Part shown: positions 61,714 through 64,000 of the stretch, one piece after another
How the letters are laid out: every line of letters starts with the position of its first letter
How positions within the stretch are numbered: position 1 is the stretch's first letter
Assembly (NCBI RefSeq): GCF_031454185.1
Contig: NZ_JAVDQI010000004.1
Location: 1 to 64,000, forward strand
Reading direction: 5' to 3'
Length of the DNA stretch: 64,000 nt
From: Methanococcoides alaskense
GTDB lineage: Archaea > Halobacteriota > Methanosarcinia > Methanosarcinales > Methanosarcinaceae
Program-made: the position numbers and the translations under genes
Notes under the pieces: model-generated
Database searches by the model: none
Told to the model about the DNA's origin: nothing
Seen by the model: the letters and a program-made list of their open reading frames with translations, nothing else

Positions 61714-62754
61714 ATGACTCAAAATTATCCTCCATTCATTGTAAAAAAATTAATATTGACCACGATACTAAATAACGAAAATTCCTATACTTCTGAAGCA
61801 ATTTACGAAAAAAGCAACTATAGAGGCACATATAACTCTTTACGAAGCTTGTTGTATGATTATAAAAAGAGAGGCTATCTTGAAGTTATCAATAAAGGTA
61901 GACCTGCACTTTATTCTGTTACTTCACTTGGGAAGATGCATGCAGAGAACGAGTTTTTTGCAATCAATCGAAGAAGACGGAAAATTGAAGAAAAAGCTGT
62001 ACTGATAGCAAATGCAATGCTTGAGGATTCAGATATTGTACAACAAAAAGCCTCAGAAATCGCAAATAGAATAAAAAGTGACAATGTAACTACTATAATT
62101 AAGCAGGAAGATTCCAATATCTGTGACATAGGCAATGAAAGTAAACCGAAAGTCATTGAAAATAATAATGAATCTTCAGAACAGAGCTTGCCTGACGGAA
62201 AAGATGGGATGATTGCAAAATTACGTGAAGAAATTGAATTCCTGGAAAGCAAGCCACCGGAAATTATCTACAGAAATGTATATGTATCAGCTGAAGATGA
62301 AAAACAACAACGAAATGATAAATCTGTAAACCGTGCGCCTTTAGCTCGTAGTTATAATGGAAAATTGTTGGATGATGTTTTTTTTGATGGTTTAGTTCAT
62401 TATGGTCTTTACAAAAAACCAAAAGGTGCTTTGGAATTTATCCTCGGAAAAGATATTTTTATACTTCCTGTTACACAGGGCAACCCAAGTGTGAAATTAG
62501 ACCTCTTAGAAAAGATTACCGACAGGAAAGAAGTCCTCAGTTACAAACTCTTTATCAGCAACTACTTCTCGGATGGATTTATAATCAGTAGTAAAAACAT
62601 TGAAGAGCTAGCGAGAATCCCTTATGGGTCTAAGTCAAAAGCATCTGAGCCAAAGAATTCGCAATCTCCTACTAGAAGACAAAAAGGAAGTCTAAAGTCA
62701 GATATAAGTACAGGAAAAAATTCAAAAGTAGTAATTAAACCACCCAAAAAATAA
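61714..62754 (+). CDS. Winged-helix protein of the integrated element
   Basis: A 346-residue protein with an N-terminal winged helix (about 1-75: FIVKKLILTTILNNENSYTS, then SLRSLLYDYKKRGYLEVINKG), a central charged coil (about 85-190), a second domain of unknown type (about 215-310, KLLDDVFFDGLVHYGLYKKP) and a basic Ser-rich tail. It is probably a DNA-binding regulator or partition/replication protein of the element. AAAGGTGAT precedes the ATG; in-frame upstream codons lie in that site. Not otherwise recognised. Confidence 0.72.
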   Translation: MTQNYPPFIVKKLILTTILNNENSYTSEAIYEKSNYRGTYNSLRSLLYDYKKRGYLEVINKGRPALYSVTSLGKMHAENEFFAINRRRRKIEEKAVLIANAMLEDSDIVQQKASEIANRIKSDNVTTIIKQEDSNICDIGNESKPKVIENNNESSEQSLPDGKDGMIAKLREEIEFLESKPPEIIYRNVYVSAEDEKQQRNDKSVNRAPLARSYNGKLLDDVFFDGLVHYGLYKKPKGALEFILGKDIFILPVTQGNPSVKLDLLEKITDRKEVLSYKLFISNYFSDGFIISSKNIEELARIPYGSKSKASEPKNSQSPTRRQKGSLKSDISTGKNSKVVIKPPKK

Positions 62755-62924
62755 TGTTTCTGGAATTTCTTTGAGATATTACACTATATCAGAAATTCCT
62801 TCACTGTTATCTTCATCTGTTTCATCCATTTCATATCTTGAATTCATGACTCTAACTTGTAACTAGGCAATATTAGGTCAAGTTACAATATGCTAGTCAT
62901 AAATTATGATATGTTTTATCTTTC

Positions 62925-63896
62925 CTATAAATTCCAAAATGTTGAAATTTGCATGGATTCTCCCTTTAAAGAATCCCAATTTACTTTATTCCTAACATAC
63001 CCTGGAATATATTGTGCAATTTTAAATTTATCTTTAAAGCAGATATTTCTATTATTTGAAATAAATTTATTTTCGAAAATTCCCAAAATAAGAAGTGTCC
63101 TTAGTTGAGCTTCTTTATTACCCATATTTTCAGTACTACAGCACAAAATACTATTTACAGCATATAAATTTCCAACACTGCTTAGTATGTAACTAAGTAA
63201 ACGTTCTCGCTCGGTACAATTTTTTCTTCTCAACCAAGTATTATATGATTTGAATTTCATCTTTTCGTTTTTAAAATTTTCACGTAATAAATCCAATTCA
63301 TCAGATGTAAATTCATTATCTGCTAGCAATGCATGCATAATTTTAAATTTATTCCTATCTATAATTTGATAATCGCTATCATGAGCGAGCTTACAAAGAA
63401 CCGATTTATCGAATATAAATTTGAATTGCTCAAGTGAAGTCTCTTCAATAGCCCCATCAAAACTTATTGTAAACACCTTAAGCTTACCTAGTTTCATATA
63501 TTGATAAAACCAGTCCATATTAATCCGCGCCGTCTTAGCGAGATTAGTTTGCAGATAATCTAAATATGCAGAGTCAAAAAAGAATAAACACTGTTCATAC
63601 CTTTCGATATTTTGTTTTAATTGCTTTTCTATCATTTGTTCAAAGTACGAATGACTTAATGCATATTTTTCTTTTTTGCGTGCTAGTACAGTACTTTGAA
63701 TTTCTACGGGTAAATTTTCGCCAAGTACTACAAAGTCAACCTTATTAAATTCAGGTAATATTATAGAGTTAGGATATTCATTTTTCAAAAAATGTAAAAT
63801 ATAAGGCGAAACAACGTCAGCATTGTTCCAAAAAGTGTACTCAGCATCATTAAATGTTAATCTCGTTATACCATTATTTCTTTGCTCCCCTTTCAT
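62925..63896 (-). CDS. Uncharacterised protein with nuclease-like N-terminal motif
   Basis: A 323-residue soluble protein read towards the winged-helix gene. Near residue 52, NKVDFVVLGENLPVEIQST shows an Asp followed by Glu-x-Gln, the order of a PD-(D/E)XK-like core with Gln in place of Lys, as in some restriction or Holliday-junction-type nucleases. The C-terminal half is helical and unrecognised. Low GC like the rest of the element. It could be a restriction or competitor-exclusion nuclease carried by the element, which is speculation. GGGGGTAATTATAC precedes the ATG. Confidence 0.65.
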   Translation of the reverse strand: MKGEQRNNGITRLTFNDAEYTFWNNADVVSPYILHFLKNEYPNSIILPEFNKVDFVVLGENLPVEIQSTVLARKKEKYALSHSYFEQMIEKQLKQNIERYEQCLFFFDSAYLDYLQTNLAKTARINMDWFYQYMKLGKLKVFTISFDGAIEETSLEQFKFIFDKSVLCKLAHDSDYQIIDRNKFKIMHALLADNEFTSDELDLLRENFKNEKMKFKSYNTWLRRKNCTERERLLSYILSSVGNLYAVNSILCCSTENMGNKEAQLRTLLILGIFENKFISNNRNICFKDKFKIAQYIPGYVRNKVNWDSLKGESMQISTFWNL

Positions 63897-64000
63897 GTAT
63901 AATTACCCCCTTAAACCAATTTTGTTCACATGTCGTGTCCATTAACATCTTTTAAAATGGGTTCATTGTAATGTTTCACCTCATTGATATTAAGCTTATC

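Overview
The window looks like a chromosomal segment of a methylotrophic methanogenic archaeon of the Methanosarcinales, probably Methanococcoides-like. The grounds are a complete formylmethanofuran dehydrogenase operon in the order fmdE-F-A-C-D-B, the archaeal homocysteine-synthesis genes (COG1900, NIL-ferredoxin, UPF0280), archaeal FtsZ, a geranylgeranyl reductase, a one-domain TRAM protein, a PGF-CTERM surface protein, archaeal AMP phosphorylase, aTrm56 and a split type IV pilus/archaellum-like membrane platform. The genus is inferred; 16S rRNA and mcrA are not in the window.

Layout. 1-240: edge of an IS200/IS605 element. 437-2107: soluble sensor kinase. 2360-4974: homocysteine/sulfide-assimilation operon. 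5043-7457: AIM24-like protein, then ftsZ behind a long structured leader. 7563-12288: DHPS-like protein, small nuclease-like protein, TRAM protein, lipid reductase, GGCT-like protein and radical SAM protein. 12304-15905 (minus): EngB and two secreted COG1361 proteins. 15906-20117: disturbed accessory patch with insertion-element relics, a LysE transporter, tRNA-3'-end-like repeats around a small ORFan, and an AT-rich orphan PD-(D/E)XK nuclease candidate. 20344-23171: regulator, thi4 remnant, IscS-like/IscU-like pair and a small protein. 23431-30187: fmdEFACDB plus fdhD. 30347-35179: small membrane/secreted proteins, a NucS-like protein and a glycosyltransferase. 35591-37525: thioredoxin, DGC-domain protein and permease behind three identical-spacing palindromes. 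37585-41457: CBS protein, sensor kinase, and a duplicated secreted-protein gene broken by one in-frame stop. 41580-45825: ModD/NadC-like enzyme, Nif3-like protein, aTrm56, AMP phosphorylase. 46095-49963: secretion ATPase and two T2SSF membrane proteins. 50063-56731: two-subunit fumarase, tRNA-Leu, SnoaL-like protein, site-2-type protease, K+ channel, TrkA-like protein, TauE permease. 56883-63896: AT-rich integrated element with tyrosine recombinase, ribbon-helix-helix protein, D5-type primase-helicase, winged-helix protein and a nuclease-like ORF.

How the genes work together. The fmd operon carries out the first step of CO2 reduction to methane (or the last oxidative step in methyl disproportionation); fdhD beside it may handle sulfuration of its metal cofactor. 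The COG1900/NIL-Fd/UPF0280 genes and the IscS/IscU-like genes both concern sulfur. The thioredoxin-DGC-permease operon looks like a metalloid or thiol-linked export system under repressor control.

The most noteworthy observations are the cysteine desulfurase homologue with Thr in place of its PLP lysine, the triple TTTCAA-N6-TTGAAA operator array, the tandem-repeat secreted protein gene interrupted by TGA, a family of small GGCTCTGTAGAAA-ended elements, and two or three orphan nuclease-like genes. No CRISPR array was found. No complete, clearly new multi-gene system is evident; the best candidates are the orphan nuclease at 18609-20117 and the right-hand integrated element.
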